A stretch of DNA of 64,000 bases, taken from assembly GCF_036898095.1 (NCBI RefSeq), contig NC_090744.1:5085411-5149410 (forward strand), given 5' to 3'. Within the stretch, counting starts at the first letter, position 1. Each line of letters begins with the position of its first letter. Below are positions 35,641 through 46,290 of the stretch, one piece after another. Both the position numbers and the translations under genes were made by a program. Origin of the DNA: Palaemon carinicauda. Its lineage: Eukaryota > Arthropoda > Malacostraca > Decapoda > Palaemonidae. Under the pieces are notes generated by a model. It was not told the DNA's origin. It worked only from the letters and a program-made list of their open reading frames with translations, and searched no databases.

Positions 35641-37300
35641 GGCAAGAGTTTTGCCCGTTTGGGCAGAATGATCCATGCCTTAGGAGGAGGTCCTCCATAG
35701 GATCGTCGACGGCTTCACCCCCCGGCTTCTTCAGTCGATCCTTTCTCGTAAGAAAGCATCTGAGACAGGTATTCCATAGTCAACCTCTCAGCTCTGATCA
35801 AGTTTGTCGAACAAACTTCGTCCAGCGTGGAACAGCAGAATCGATCAGACTGGTAACGAGGCGACAGGACTCCTTAGGCCCTGGATCGGAAGGACGGGTA
35901 CTTTCAGTGTCCATTCCATCCATCTTCCCAGGAAGCTCGTGGAATTCAGCCTAGACTACAGGTATTCCTGCTTAAGATGCAGTGTGGCGATCCCGCCGTG
36001 GTATCGCAGGTTTTTTCCCCAGAGAACTCTCCCTGCTTTCCATATGGCCGCTCAGGTGCAGGCTTCCGCCTCCTTCGCCTTTTGGAGGTCTGGTCAACTC
36101 CGGTCGGCTCAGGTTCGACCTTCTTCAGCGCCGGGACAAGCTTCCGGATGCTTACCATGAGTGGGGGTATTTTGCTAGGAGCCTTCTCTTCTTCTTCTGC
36201 CTCAACATCTGGAGTATCTAGCCATGATATTGAGTCAACGTCCTTACCACGTTAGAAACCCCGCTTCTCGTCCGTCCAGCGAGGTTAAGCAACGTCGGTT
36301 CTGGTCGGTACTTGGATGGGTGACCACCTGGGGACGCCAGATTCTGTTGCCACCTCCTCCGAGCCTTCCCTTCAGTTTACTGTGGCAAGGCTGAGGGGAG
36401 TCGCAGTACCTGTTCTCAGTCAAGCAGGGCTTTCAGCCCTACCTTGGAACGTTTCCTAGTTCTCTTTTCCTCATTGACCCGTCTAAAGTTGCGAACGGTC
36501 GCCTCAGGATAAGTTCCCTGTGGGGCGGCCCAAGTTCCGGTGGTTTCAAAGCAACGATTAACCGGACTTTCTGGCCCCTATGGGACCAGCGGAACGATTA
36601 GACCTGTAATGGGTGTTGACTTATGGAACCTCTTGATGGGAGTGGATATTCTCGTCCTTTCCCCACTTTTTTGATGCTGTTCTCGGACTCGTCAAAGAAA
36701 GGGGGGGGGGGGGGGGGCATGTTCCGGTTCAGGCCTATGGTCAGGACCTGAAGGATACCTCTCCATCATTCAGGCAGGCTTAGGGGCCGTAGTCTGGCCC
36801 CTCTACAGATTCTACAGCTCCTGCCGAGTCGCTCCGTGCGCGACGACTTCATGGTACTGGCGTGTTCCAACCAGCCAGGGACGCGTTTTCATACCTTCGC
36901 ATCTTGCAGTAGAGATACTGAGATGATTTGAGATCCTCTCTATACCACTATCGGCTCGCTCATTCCGGGCAGAGGAATGTTCTCTCCGACTATCTGAGCA
37001 GAGCCTCGTAGAGAGAGTGTACCTGGGGGTCTTTGGCCTTTAGTAACCAGCAAGTCCTGGCCTGGGGGACCTGATCGTGACAGCTTGGAACCTCAAGCTT
37101 CTGCTGTTCTTCCCCCAGTCTCAGACCCCAAGACTCTTTGGCAAGATGCATTCTGGTGATGGTGGGACAACATCGACGCCTGCGTCTTCCCTCCTTTGTT
37201 GCCTGTTGAGAATGGGTCTCAACAAGACCAGGTTGTCTGTCAACCTTTCAATGGCCCTGAGAGCTCCACTGGGACTATATGCAGAACGGTTCCCGGACCC
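35628..37300 (+). pseudogene. reverse transcriptase / RNase H of DIRS copy 2, with 5S insertion
   Basis: Fragments aligning with copy 1 are readable in changing frames. They include GFRLLRLLEVW at the catalytic YLDD position (36060-36095), GTATCTAGCCATGAT matching the YLGMI codons, and after the 5S insertion GGCAAGGCTGAGGGGAGTCG and CGGTCGCCTCAGGAT. RNase H and linker remnants follow to about 37300. There are many frame changes, and a 16-17-base G run lies near 36702. Confidence 0.7.
36234..36351 (+). rRNA. 5S rRNA-like sequence (pseudogene or captured copy) inside a retrotransposon
   Basis: A 118-bp stretch reads as a full-length 5S rRNA. It begins GTCAACGTCCTTACCACGTT, contains CTTCTCGTCC and the A-box region GGTTAAGCAACGTCGG, then GTACTTGGATGGGTGACC (C box), and ends TTCTGTTGCC. 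All three internal promoter elements known for 5S genes are recognisable. Both ends coincide with the ends of the mature RNA, and the flanking sequence on each side aligns with DIRS copy 1 (27230-27300), which lacks it. No T-run terminator follows. It has several substitutions against what is usual for arthropod 5S, so it is probably not a working gene. Confidence 0.85.
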
Positions 37301-38470
37301 TCTGCTTCCCCTGACAGAACTCCCGGGAGAGCTTCTCCCACGGCACAGGCTACTCAAACAACCACACTGCAACATCTTTCACGAGCCGGGGCATCGCTTC
37401 GGCTTCACGCCTGGAGACACTACGCCTCTTCCTCAAGAAGAGACAACCCGCTACAGTCGCGGGGCGGAGGTCGCGTCATCTGCGATAGTCATCCGCAGGG
37501 GTCTACCAGGCGAAGTGGAGAGTCTTCTGTGGTTGGTGTCGTGGGAGATATACCTCTTCCCTTGAGGCCTCTTCTTCAGCAATAAGGAACTTATTGCTTT
37601 TCGGCAGGAGGAATCTCCTATCCGCTCTCGCTAGTGAAGCCTGTCGCTCAGCCTTTCCCTAACCTTCAGGCTGAAAGGAATAAACTGTTTCCTTCCCGCT
37701 GGACCTTTCCTCGCTCATGCGAAGCTGTGAACATTCCTGCCCCCAGTCGGAGTGAGACCTCCAACATGGAGCATGGTTCGGACTTTTTAGTCCCTTAAGA
37801 GATCTTCTCAAGACCCTTTACGTCAGGCCTGTGATCGTATTCCGTCTTGGGGCTCCTGCTCACTCTGGCCGCGGCCAGTGTGTAAGCAATCTTCTTGGTC
37901 TCGTACGACTCCGCCCTTTCTAAGGAATGGGGTAAGGCAACATTCAGGTTCACTCCTGAGTTGTTGGCTAGACTCAGAATCTCGGGGTCCCGGCCCTTTG
38001 GTCCAATTCCTTCAAGATTTCGAGTCACCATTCTGTATCAGATGACCCAAAACCTTCGCCTTCTTGCCAGTAAAGGAATCGAGGGGTTATCTTTGGAAAC
38101 AGCTGCAGTTTGTCCTCAGGTGCAGGCGGGTTGGGAGCACAAGAAGGACACGAGGGAGAGTCACCAGTATACCTCTTCAGCTCGGACTCAAGGACATTCA
38201 TCTCGACCTGAATCCAGACCCTCCCCCGTCACGTCGCCCTACAGCACGATGTCGGATACATCGCAACGTCCCACGCCTTCGAGTAATACTACTCTGTGAC
38301 GCAGGTGCTACAAGCTGGAGTCTGGAAGCGTTTAATGACCTTCGCAGCCCACTTCCTGCAGGACGTGACCCACAGGAGTATCGATACGTTTCTATCGCTC
38401 TATGGCGGCTACACAACAACTGGTCTAACCTCTGGCTCCTTTTTGGACAGGTAGCAGAAGGTTGAGGGCA
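37300..38470 (+). pseudogene. tyrosine recombinase of DIRS copy 2, decayed
   Basis: Segments align with copy 1 recombinase in changing frames. CGAAGTGGAGAGTCTTCTGT matches 28443 onward, and GATCGTATTCCG lies near the first catalytic box. CTCCCCCGTCACGTCGCCCT followed by ACAGCACGATGTCGGA is the His-X-X-Arg region (38218-38255). CCACTTCCTGCAGGACGTGA near 38348 corresponds to the catalytic Tyr stretch, but the Tyr codon is changed (CAC TTC in place of CAC TAC). No frame is intact. Confidence 0.72.
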
Positions 38471-38888
38471 TTGTTATCAGGTTTTAGTCTGCATGATTGA
38501 AAGAAGTATGTCTGGCCCTTACTTCCTCTACTGGGAAGCAGCATCCTGGTCTCTGCATAGCTGACCTCGAACCTCTGCAGGTAAACCATGCTTCCTTGTG
38601 TTCCGAGTATTGAGTCAATACTGTCGCGTCCCCCATACCATGACGAAGTGATATTGGGAACGTCCTAACACAGAGTTCCTTCTGGAACTCCAGGTCAACT
38701 GCCTAGGACGGGTCACACTTCTTCCTTCACACACAAGCTTATGTAGGCCACACGGTTTCTTGCGGAGCAAGGAACTTGTGAGGTGCAAGGACTCCTTTTC
38801 TCGAGTGCGACTCACTCGGATTCTGAGTTCCCGGGTAAAGCCAAAGCCAGTATGGCTGGGGACTTTCCACCCTTCCTAAGGGGTAAGT

Positions 38889-38990
38889 CACCCAATGTAA
38901 ATAGCGTGGTTTGTATTTCGGTTACGGAACAAATGACAATTTCGAAGATAATTTGTATTTTTCCTAACCATACAAACCTTAGCTATTTAC
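38889..38990 (+). repeat. internal complementary region of DIRS copy 2
   Basis: GCGTGGTTTGTATTTCGGTT...GGAACAAA is the reverse complement of the left end (31253-31290). The following TGACAATTTCGAAG...CTATTTACAT is the reverse complement of the right end (39193-39250) with one base difference. The two meet at a point that marks the circle junction. Confidence 0.88.
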
Positions 38991-39004
38991 ATATATTTGC
39001 CCGC

Positions 39005-39250
39005 CAGCCCTGTCCCACAAGACAAGTCCTACCTCTGAGTGAAAGTGAAGCAGTTGACCGGTGTGTGAGGGGGGGGGGGGGGGGGTAGCTAGCTACCGCT
39101 CCCCTACCCCCTTGCTAACTAGCGCGGGGGTAATACACCCTCGTTAAGTTCTAATGGCTCGTCATTTCAGCTACGCTAAAAGGTAAACCCAATGTAAATA
39201 GCTAAGGTTTGTATGGTTAGGAAAAATACAAATTATCTTCGAATTTGTCA
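39005..39250 (+). repeat. right inverted terminal repeat of DIRS copy 2
   Basis: It includes a G run at about 39070-39085, then GGTAGCTAGCTACC, CGGGGGTAATACACCCTCGT and GGCTCGTCATTTCAGC. All are reverse complements of the left repeat. Confidence 0.88.
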
Positions 39251-39816
39251 TACTTTACCAGCATTGGGAATTATTCTATTGGTATATAGTTTTATTCTTG
39301 CACTGAAAGTTTCTTACCTTTTGTTGTGATCAGAGATTAAATAAAATATTCTAATAATTTGAATGACCTCTTACAGCAATCCTCATCATTCACAAACTGG
39401 TGGTACACTTGATTCTGCAATACTGATATGTTGTTATTTATAGAATAAATAGTAGGCTTAAAATCTTTTGAATTGCTTTAGATTTGATATGATTTGGAAC
39501 GATGTCGTTATTGCCAGCTATATTTTAGCTAGAATTGAATGCAACTTGGACATAAGAGAAAACATTTCTGGTATAACCTAGGAAGGTTAGGTTGCCTTCA
39601 AATATGCATTTGCTCTGTACTTAACAACAGCTTCTCTCTTATTTAAGCCAAGATAGCTGTGGGTCACTCATTGTTCCAAGGAAAAGGAAACCATTTTGGC
39701 TGATGTGTTCAACTGTAAGCAGAGCAATGAGTTCCTCCCAATCCTTAGCTCCTTTTTAACCGTTTCTTCAACTACTTGCAATTCATATGAAATTGTAGGT
39801 ATCACTCTTGCATGAA
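39251..39816. other. unique sequence, no gene recognised
   Basis: AT-rich flank between DIRS elements. No coding signal. Confidence 0.5.
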
Positions 39817-40075
39817 AAAGGGATTTTGACGAAGGAAAAATCTATTTTTGGGCGAGGGACCTGTGTCGCCCAGTGAAATGCTCCTTAAAGCACCATTTCT
39901 AAGATATGAATACTGCTAAATATACCAGAGAAAAAGTTGCATGGAATGCTAGGAATATATCCAGCTCACTCACCCCTAAAGGGTGTCGGTATTAAAACTG
40001 GGGCGAGTGATACCACTACCAGAGGTCCCTTTCCAATTAGACTTCTCCCTCCTCAAAATCCCCCGTTACTACGAG
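39817..40075 (+). repeat. solitary terminal repeat of a DIRS element related to the 41719-56238 element
   Basis: AGGGATTTTGACGAAGGAAA, then CCTGTGTCGCCC, ATATACCAGAGAAA, GCATGGAATGC and AAGGGTGTCG appear in the same order and spacing as in 41719-41945. The copy is diverged, and no DIRS interior of that family follows it. Confidence 0.8.
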
Positions 40076-40400
40076 GTGTCGTTCACTAAGAAGTATATTC
40101 AGTGTAGTTTTTCTGCAATAGTCTTTCATCTATTGTTCCACTCATATCTTTTACTTGATAGTGCATCTGTGGGGTTTTCTTGATGCTAATATAGCTTTCC
40201 TAACAGCAACACATGAGCCATGTGACCCCAATTCATAAAACCAACACAACAGATTTTTTTTTTCAATATTTTTAGGCTTGTTTTTTTCTTGGGTATTGGT
40301 CATATTCTTTAGTTGTTCCATATTTTGAGTATTATCCCTCTATTTGATCTTCATTAGCTGACTTGATGTCTGCTGACATGAGAGGTGGTTCCATGGCCAT
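40076..40400. other. unique sequence, no gene recognised
   Basis: No feature supported. Confidence 0.5.
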
Positions 40401-40419
40401 CTTCCAAGTAATATCATGG

Positions 40420-41380
40420 ATTGACCACTGGTGCAGGTGCAATGATATACTTTGCCATCACCCAGGATTTGGCAAAACGTTAGACTAGGAAGATATATAT
40501 GGACTTGATCTTCTCGGGATCAAGGCTGTGGCCGATCTTCTTGGGGATCAAGGCTGTGACCTAGGTCGACAACTCAACTAAACAAGTGTGTCAACTTGGT
40601 CCTGAGGTCAAGTCATGCCATTGCCTCCCACTTCATCAGGCTGGAGTGGCAAGAGGAGGCACTATCCATAAAGAACATGCCAGTGTTAGAGACTTCAGCC
40701 CTATTTCTGCAGAAGGCAGTAGACATTAGGATGAAAAAGTGGAGGGAGGTGAGCCAGGACTCCGTTATCTAACAGGAAGTTATCTTCAAGAGCTAAAGCC
40801 CTTCAAAAGCAGGGCAAACCTAGCTCTCTAATGAGACAAGAAGCATCTCGTCCAAGATGGCTGTTTTGACCTAAGAATGTGAGGTAAGAATGCCTGGCCT
40901 TTTTTTCTCTCCTCTCTTCCCCTCCCTTTGGGATGTAGCAGTCATGCTGTTATGTGCTGGACCAGATGCTAGAGGCAGATAAGCTCCATGAATATGCAAC
41001 TTTTCTTCAAAGACAAGTTTTAATAAGTATCTTCCTCATCCTCCTAGATGAGGAGAAGGATGAACTTGAACGTATGCAAAACCTTTTCTCCTAAATAACC
41101 ATTCATCCAACGCAGGTTCTTCCATGACCATCTACCAGTCCCTTGTAATATCTCCATGGCCCAGGTTGCTAGGAAGCAGGCAGAAGTTATCCTTTTGGCT
41201 TTTTTAACAGAACCTAGTACTGTACCTTGATTTCCAGGGCAAGTAAACCAACTAGTTTGGTTTTAGGGACTACTGTGCCTCCCTCCTAAGGATAAGTTTC
41301 TTCTTAAAGGGCAACGGTTTGTAATGGTGTAGGAACAAATCACAAATTTGAAAGTTACACTTAATGCCATAAGTCACCAG
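40420..41380 (+). mobile_element. degenerate DIRS 3' region
   Basis: ACAAGAAGCATCTCGTCCAAGATGGC (quoted in part: AAGCATCTCGTCCAAGATGG) near 40845, then CTGGCC with a T run near 40895, and GATGAGGAGAAGGATGAAC near 41045 parallel 58715-58930 of another remnant. They also match the 3' regions of DIRS copies 1 and 2. Coding sequence is no longer readable. Confidence 0.55.
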
Positions 41381-41718
41381 CCAATTCCTAGATTTAAAGT
41401 CAAAGTGGGTGCTCCAAGGCCTGTGGAGCAGGCGGGGCTACCCTACACCTGCCAGCAACTACTATTGCCTCATTAAAAGTCTTAAGAGTCATTCCAGCTT
41501 TGCCGGAAACATACACCTATTACTGAACTTGGTTTGTTTAGTTAGAAAAAATAAAAATTACTTAATTTTTTTCTTTCTTGTCTCCTTTATAGTTTATGAT
41601 TTATCTCTCAGATTATTTTACTTTGTCATTTACCTCGTCAGGCTTGACGTGTGAGCATAATGATAAACAATTAAGAAAAGAAAGATAAACTCCAAACCTT
41701 TCTTTCTATATAACTAAT
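41381..41718. other. unique AT-rich sequence, no gene recognised
   Basis: The 81-codon frame at 41409-41654 becomes AT-rich and hydrophobic with no further support. Confidence 0.45.
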
Positions 41719-42045
41719 AAAGGGATTTTGACGAAGGAAAAATTTATTTCTGGGGAGAGACCTGTGTCGCCCGGTGAAAAGGTCCTTCTTGTCACTTTTC
41801 TGATATAAATACTTCCAAATATACCAGAGAAAGTTAAAGCATGGAATGCAGAGGTTACAACCCTCGCGCGAGCACCCTAAGGGTGTCGTGTATAAAGACA
41901 AGGCGTGTGAAAACCACTATTCACAGGTCGTCTTCCAATTAGAGTAATCCTTCGACAATGTAAGTGGGGTGAGCCGACATAGTGGTCCTAACCATACTAA
42001 CCTGATCCACCCCACCGACGCCCGATGCGAGCGCCATCTTATATC
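41719..42045 (-). repeat. 3' inverted terminal repeat of the second-family DIRS element
   Basis: Nearly exact reverse complement of 55935-56238. The outer part starts AAAGGGATTTTGACGAAGGA; on the other side the outermost ~30 bases differ. Confidence 0.9.
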
Positions 42046-42102
42046 CTTCTAGTATGACAAAATATGGCTTGGGAAGGAAGGGAAGGGAAAACAGGGAGGT
42101 GA

Positions 42103-42165
42103 CGACACAGGTCTCTCCCCAGAAATAGATTTTTCCTTCGTCAAAATCCCTGTGTCGCCCGGTGA
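42103..42165 (-). repeat. internal complementary region of the second-family DIRS element
   Basis: ACAGGTCTCTCCCCAGAAAT...TTCGTCAAAATCCC is the reverse complement of the element's left end at 41719-41765. It continues into GTGTCGCCCGGTGAAAATA, related to the other end. This is the circle-junction template expected of DIRS1-like elements. Confidence 0.85.
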
Positions 42166-42561
42166 AAATATACCAGAGAATGCCCTCCAAGCCCAACAGA
42201 GTCAAAAATAAAAGGGGGAATTAAAAAACATACAGAACATGTATAAGGTTTACTAAATGGAATGAATTAAAGTAATACAACACAATCACAATTCCCAATA
42301 ATCTTAAGTATAAAATGGTGACTAATGAATATTATTTACAGTTCAAAAACCATAGAACAAAATAAGGAACATTGTAATGACATAGGGCAGATACTAGGGG
42401 AGCTAAACCCCATCTACCGAGGTGAGAGGCATCGTGGTGAGAGTGGCAGGTAGGAGGGAGAAGAAGGAGAGATGGACGAAAATGGAAGAGAGGAAGAGAT
42501 TAATCTGGGGAGATGAGACTCCCAGCTGCAACAGTAGGAAATTTTAGGGCCTGTAAGTTCT

Positions 42562-43473
42562 TTAAATAGTGGCGTTTAAAAACCATAGGAGATTTCCAAC
42601 TTGTATACTTTTAAGCTCATCAAAGTTCATGTTATGGAAAAAATCAATTGAGGTAGCTACAGCCCGGATATCATGTGCATGGGGAAAGGATTCCGGGTTA
42701 GCTTGCTTGATGAAGTAAAGTATTTTCTGTCTAATACCTTGAATGGAGGTAGTACCTCCTTGTTCCCTGACAAACAAGGGACCGGATGAGCGTGTGGCAG
42801 ACCGAGCTAAAAAGGCCCCAAGAGTCACCACTGGACATAGAGATGAATCAAGTGGAAGGGGAATAATCTTCCAAGGAGACCATCGATTTTGGGGGTCTTC
42901 ATTTTTAGCTAGGAAAGTTCTATCTGGGAAGAGTAGTACTTCTCCTGAAGGTAGGAAATCTAGGTTTACAGGATTACGGGAGAGAGCTGCTAGTTCTGAA
43001 ATTCTGGCACCGGAGGCCATGGCTGTAAGAAATAGGGTCTTTCTAAGAAGTGAAATGTATGAGCAAGATTCATTATTCGTGACTGATGCCAATTTCAGGA
43101 CATCATTTAGAAACCATGAGACCTTCTGTGGGCGGATAGAAGGTCTAAGCCTGGCACAGGCTTTAGGAATGGATGAAAAGTAAGAATCTGCTAAGTTAAT
43201 ATTGAAGCCCACCTGAAAAATCTTTTTCAAGGCCGACTTAATGGTAGTGATAGTACTAGGGGCCAGGCCTTTTTCTAATAAAGACCTGAAAAACGAAATA
43301 GCTAAATTAGGGGTCATTTGAGCTACGTTTGAAGTCTTCAAGAACTCCGCTAGTTTCTTAACAGCCGAGTCATATTGCCTAAGCGTTGAGTCCCTTTTGT
43401 CCGATTCAATAAAGAGGACGTTGACCGGATCGATATTTGCATCCCTATGGGCTGCAAATTTCATGAAGTCCAC
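42562..43473 (-). pseudogene. tyrosine recombinase of the second-family DIRS element
   Basis: A 303-codon minus-strand frame starting MDFMKFAAHRD. It has an N-terminal core-binding domain (about 25-95, DSTLRQYDSAVKKLAEFLK...LAPSTITTIKSALKK). It also has the catalytic Arg in GARISELAAL (about 155) and the His-X-X-Arg box in PHAHDIRAVATS (about 264-275). The frame slips near 42600 and ends at 42562. The stretch with the catalytic Tyr (FKRHYLKNLQ) is then readable only in the next frame, about 42592-42545. It overlaps the RNase H-linker frame at its start, the usual DIRS arrangement. Its job would be integration of the circular copy. The single shift separates the Tyr from the rest. Confidence 0.85.
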
Positions 43474-43955
43474 AAAGCTAGGGTTTGTGCTATTCTTGAG
43501 GAAGCTGACACAGTCTGAGTTTGGATTGCTTGTGTTAGCTTGGGGTGTGGAATCCGGAAGGGGCGGAGTTTCAGCTCCAGCAGGAGAGGAAACCAGTTGC
43601 TCTTGGTCCAGTTGGGAGTTACCAATGCTATCGTTCCTTTGAAGGAGCGAAATTTATGTAAGACTTTCATCAGAAGATTCACTGGAGGAAACAGATAAAT
43701 CTTCTGCCAGAGGTTCCAGTCTAGAGCTAATGCGTCCATGGCATAGGCCTGAGGGTCCAGGTTGGGGGCTATGTAGCAAGGGAGCTTGTGATTGGAACTC
43801 GTCGCAAACAAGTCTACCTGGAGATCTGGAACCAGTCTTGATATCCACCGGAATGAGTTCATGTCGAGAGACCACTCCGATTTCAGTGGTCTGGTCCTGG
43901 CTAGGGCATCCGCTATAACGTTTTGAACTCCTGCCAGGTGTGTAGCTGACAGGAA
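43461..43955 (-). pseudogene. linker domain after RNase H, second-family DIRS element
   Basis: Same frame as the reverse transcriptase ORF, after an in-frame TGA (43958-43956). It holds LAGVQNVIADALAR and DLQVDLFATSSNHKLPCYIA, then LDPQAYAMDALALDW and IYLFPPVNLL. This block follows RNase H in DIRS elements, and copy 1 has the counterpart VDLFATALNFKLPLYCS. Some authors assign a methyltransferase-like domain in this part of DIRS pol; I see no clear methyltransferase motif. It ends inside the start of the recombinase gene. Confidence 0.8.
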
Positions 43956-45512
43956 TCAATTCCTTTTTGCTGCCAAGGTGAAAATCGTTACCAGGATCTG
44001 ATTCAGTGCAGGAGATTTCGATCCCCCCCTGTTTAAGCAGTGGACTACTAATGAGCTGTCCGAGACTATCCTCACATGGCTCGTCTTGTGATGGGATAAC
44101 CGTTTCAAGGTTAGGAGAACTGCCATAGCTTCCAACACATTTATGTAAAACTGTTTCTTGACAGGGGACCAGGATCCCTGAAACATCTGGTGTTGAGAGT
44201 AGCCCCCCCAACCACTGAGTGACGCGTCTGTGTGAATCGTCACTTGGGGAGGGGGAAACTGTAGAGGAACTGACTTGGCTAGATTCTCCGGGTTTGACCA
44301 TGGCCGGAGTCTCTTTATGAGTACAGAGGGGATTGATGAGACTTTGTCTCCTAGTCGTATCGTTGCTCTCTTTCTCCAAACTCGGTTCAGGTCTTTGAGT
44401 TTGGCTTTTAGGAGGACGTCTGTTACTGAGGCAAATTGGAGTAAGCCGAGGATTCTTTCTAAAGATCGCCTTGTTATCTGTTTGTTTTTGAGAAACCATT
44501 TTGTCTTTGAGGCTATCTCCTTGACCTTCTTGGAAGGAAGAGATAGTTTGTGGCTCGTTAGGTCCCAATGAAGACCCAGCCATTCGAACTGACTTGCTGG
44601 TTGGAGGCGAGATTTCTTCAGATTTACCTGGAAACCCAGGTTTTGTAGGAACTGGATTACTTTGGAGGTCGCTTCGCGGCATTCCTGAACTGTTTTTGCC
44701 CAAATGAGCCAATCGTTCAGATAGGCTACTAACATTATCCCCTGGTCCCAGAGTTGTTCCAGTATTGACTCTCTGAGTTTTGTAAAGATTCTGGGAGCGA
44801 TGTTGAGGCCGAAGGGCATCACTTTGAATGCGTAGGACCTTCTGCCTAGCCAGAAGCCTAGGTAAGGAGGGAAGTTTCTCGCTACCGGGACATGATAATA
44901 GGCGTCTGTGAGATCTATGGAGGTGATGACGGCCCCACGGGGAAGTAAGGTTCGTACCTGAGAGACAGTCAACATACGGAACTTGTCGTAAAGAATGTAA
45001 GAATTCAGTTTGGACAGGTCCAGAACTACTCTCAAAGTGGAAGAATTCTTCTTTGGGACTGAGAACAGACTTCCTTGAAACTTCAGATGTCGAACCCTCT
45101 TTATTGCGTTCTTTTTCAGGAGATCTTTGGTGTACTCTTCCAGAATTGGAGTGGGAGACTGAAAGAAGCTCACCGGAGGAGGTGGAGACCCCTGTGTCCA
45201 CTTCCATCCTAGACCTTTGGAGACTATACTGTGGGCCCAAGGACTGAAGATCCATTGGTCTTGAAACCGGTATAGTCTCCCGCCTACCCGATCCGTCTCA
45301 TTGGTTGTGGGTTGGGTTAAACCCTCTACCTCCCCTTGCACCTCTGGCTCTGGGTCCGCCATGTTGACGGGGCTGGCCTCTGGCTCTGTTGCCAACGGGA
45401 TGCCTGGGGTAACCCCAAAAGGTACTGGAGGCTTCGTAGGCTGGATTAAAAGCCAGAGAGGCCATCTATGTAGCCATGGCGGACAGTTGTCCAGCTTGTG
45501 GTGCAGGGACAA
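43956..45512 (-). pseudogene. reverse transcriptase and RNase H of the second-family DIRS element
   Basis: A 518-codon minus-strand frame. Order: a proline-rich N-terminus (1-110), reverse transcriptase (about 120-350) with FSVPKKNSSTLRVVLDLSKLN, the first catalytic Asp in TSIDLTDAYYH (about 197) and the palm motif as VAYLNDWLIWA (about 266), then RNase H with IHTDASLSGWGG (about 427) and IVSDSSLVVHCLN. In DIRS elements the palm motif is YLDD; here the first Asp is Asn (codon AAC). A long frame in another register (45255-43654) is a shadow. The start overlaps the gag C-terminus in another frame. The frame ends at an in-frame TGA; the rest of pol follows. Confidence 0.88.
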
Positions 45513-45612
45513 TCATAAACTGCTGCGGAGAAGGTGCTTTCAATGTTGAGGGAGTGGATGTTCTCGTTAGAGGGATAGGGGACTGCCGTTGCTGACCCCG
45601 AGCCGACTTGTA
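45302..45612 (-). pseudogene. gag C-terminal part, second-family DIRS element (beyond the BEL insertion)
   Basis: Minus-strand frame from the target duplication at 45617: YKSARGQQRQSP...PQQFMIVPAPQAGQL, then an in-frame stop near 45476, then an Arg/Gly-rich tail (RARGQPRQHGGPRARGARGG) ending at a stop near 45302. It joins in frame, across the 5-bp duplication, to NPVMRQQQQKRKQRFYSP on the other side (52258 onward). The Arg/Gly-rich tail suggests RNA binding. Confidence 0.75.
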
Positions 45613-45617
45613 GGGAG

Positions 45618-46216
45618 TGTTGTATTTGGGCCATAAGCCCCTCAGTTTGAGGCATAGCCTCCTCAATTTTCTCGTAACACTCAAAAATAAACTACGGGAG
45701 AAAGGAAACGACCTTCTCGTTTTCTCGTTTATTCCTCTCTACTCTCTACTACAGATTCAAACAAAAGCTTGGGGGAGCACGCAGGTCCCATGGTTCCTTT
45801 TTGTAGAAAACTTCACATAAAAAAAAATAGATAACATTGTGATACAGACAAGACAAATCCATTTAACCAGCAAATCATAAATTTCTCACTTTTATTCTCT
45901 TTAAAGCTTCCCCAAAGGTAAAAAAAATACAAATACGTGACGAAAACGGGAGAGGGGAAGTCCCGGCTCCCATCCACTCGGGAAATTAATACAGTTTTCA
46001 CAATATAATCACAATTCACATGGATTACTCTTTATAATTGTAATGACCCAATCATAATAACATATCAACCTTTCAAATAAACATATTTTTCAATAAATCA
46101 ACTATTTCGATAATGTCAACAAACCTGGGTGCGTTCTCATTGGACAAACACTACACTTACCAGCGTAAACGAACGTTGGGTGCGTTTTCATAGGACAAAC
46201 AAACAAACATTTAACA
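45618..46216 (-). repeat. 3' LTR of the BEL/Pao element
   Basis: Direct repeat of 51655-52252. Visible differences are GCCCCTCAG against GCCCATCAG, CGTTTTCATAGG against CGTTTCATAGG, and one A/C near the end (AACAAACATTTAACA against AACCAACATTTAACA). Confidence 0.96.
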
Positions 46217-46290
46217 TCCTCCCCACCATAGGAGTGTCTCAACACTCCTATCATCATCAGAGCCTTCCAAGGCTATCTTATTACCTTAAT

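Larger units (their letters stand above)
31253..39250 (+). mobile_element. DIRS1-like tyrosine-recombinase retrotransposon, copy 2 (complete ends)
   Basis: The left inverted repeat (31253 to about 31455, starting TTTGTTCCGTAACCGAAATA) matches, in reverse complement, the right repeat (about 39005-39250). The shared core is TAGCTGAAATGACGAGCC with a flanking GCTAGTTAGC. The internal complementary region at 38889-38990 joins the reverse complements of both outer ends. The element is about 8.0 kb in plus orientation, in the same family as copy 1. Gag, reverse transcriptase/RNase H and recombinase regions are all present but riddled with frame changes. Extra features are a 23-bp minisatellite and a 5S-rRNA-like insertion. 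Confidence 0.9.

Noticed and set aside
43654..45255. 533-codon minus-strand frame overlapping the DIRS reverse transcriptase
   Set aside because: Reverse transcriptase and RNase H motifs lie in the other frame (45512-43956). This frame has none and is a long shadow.
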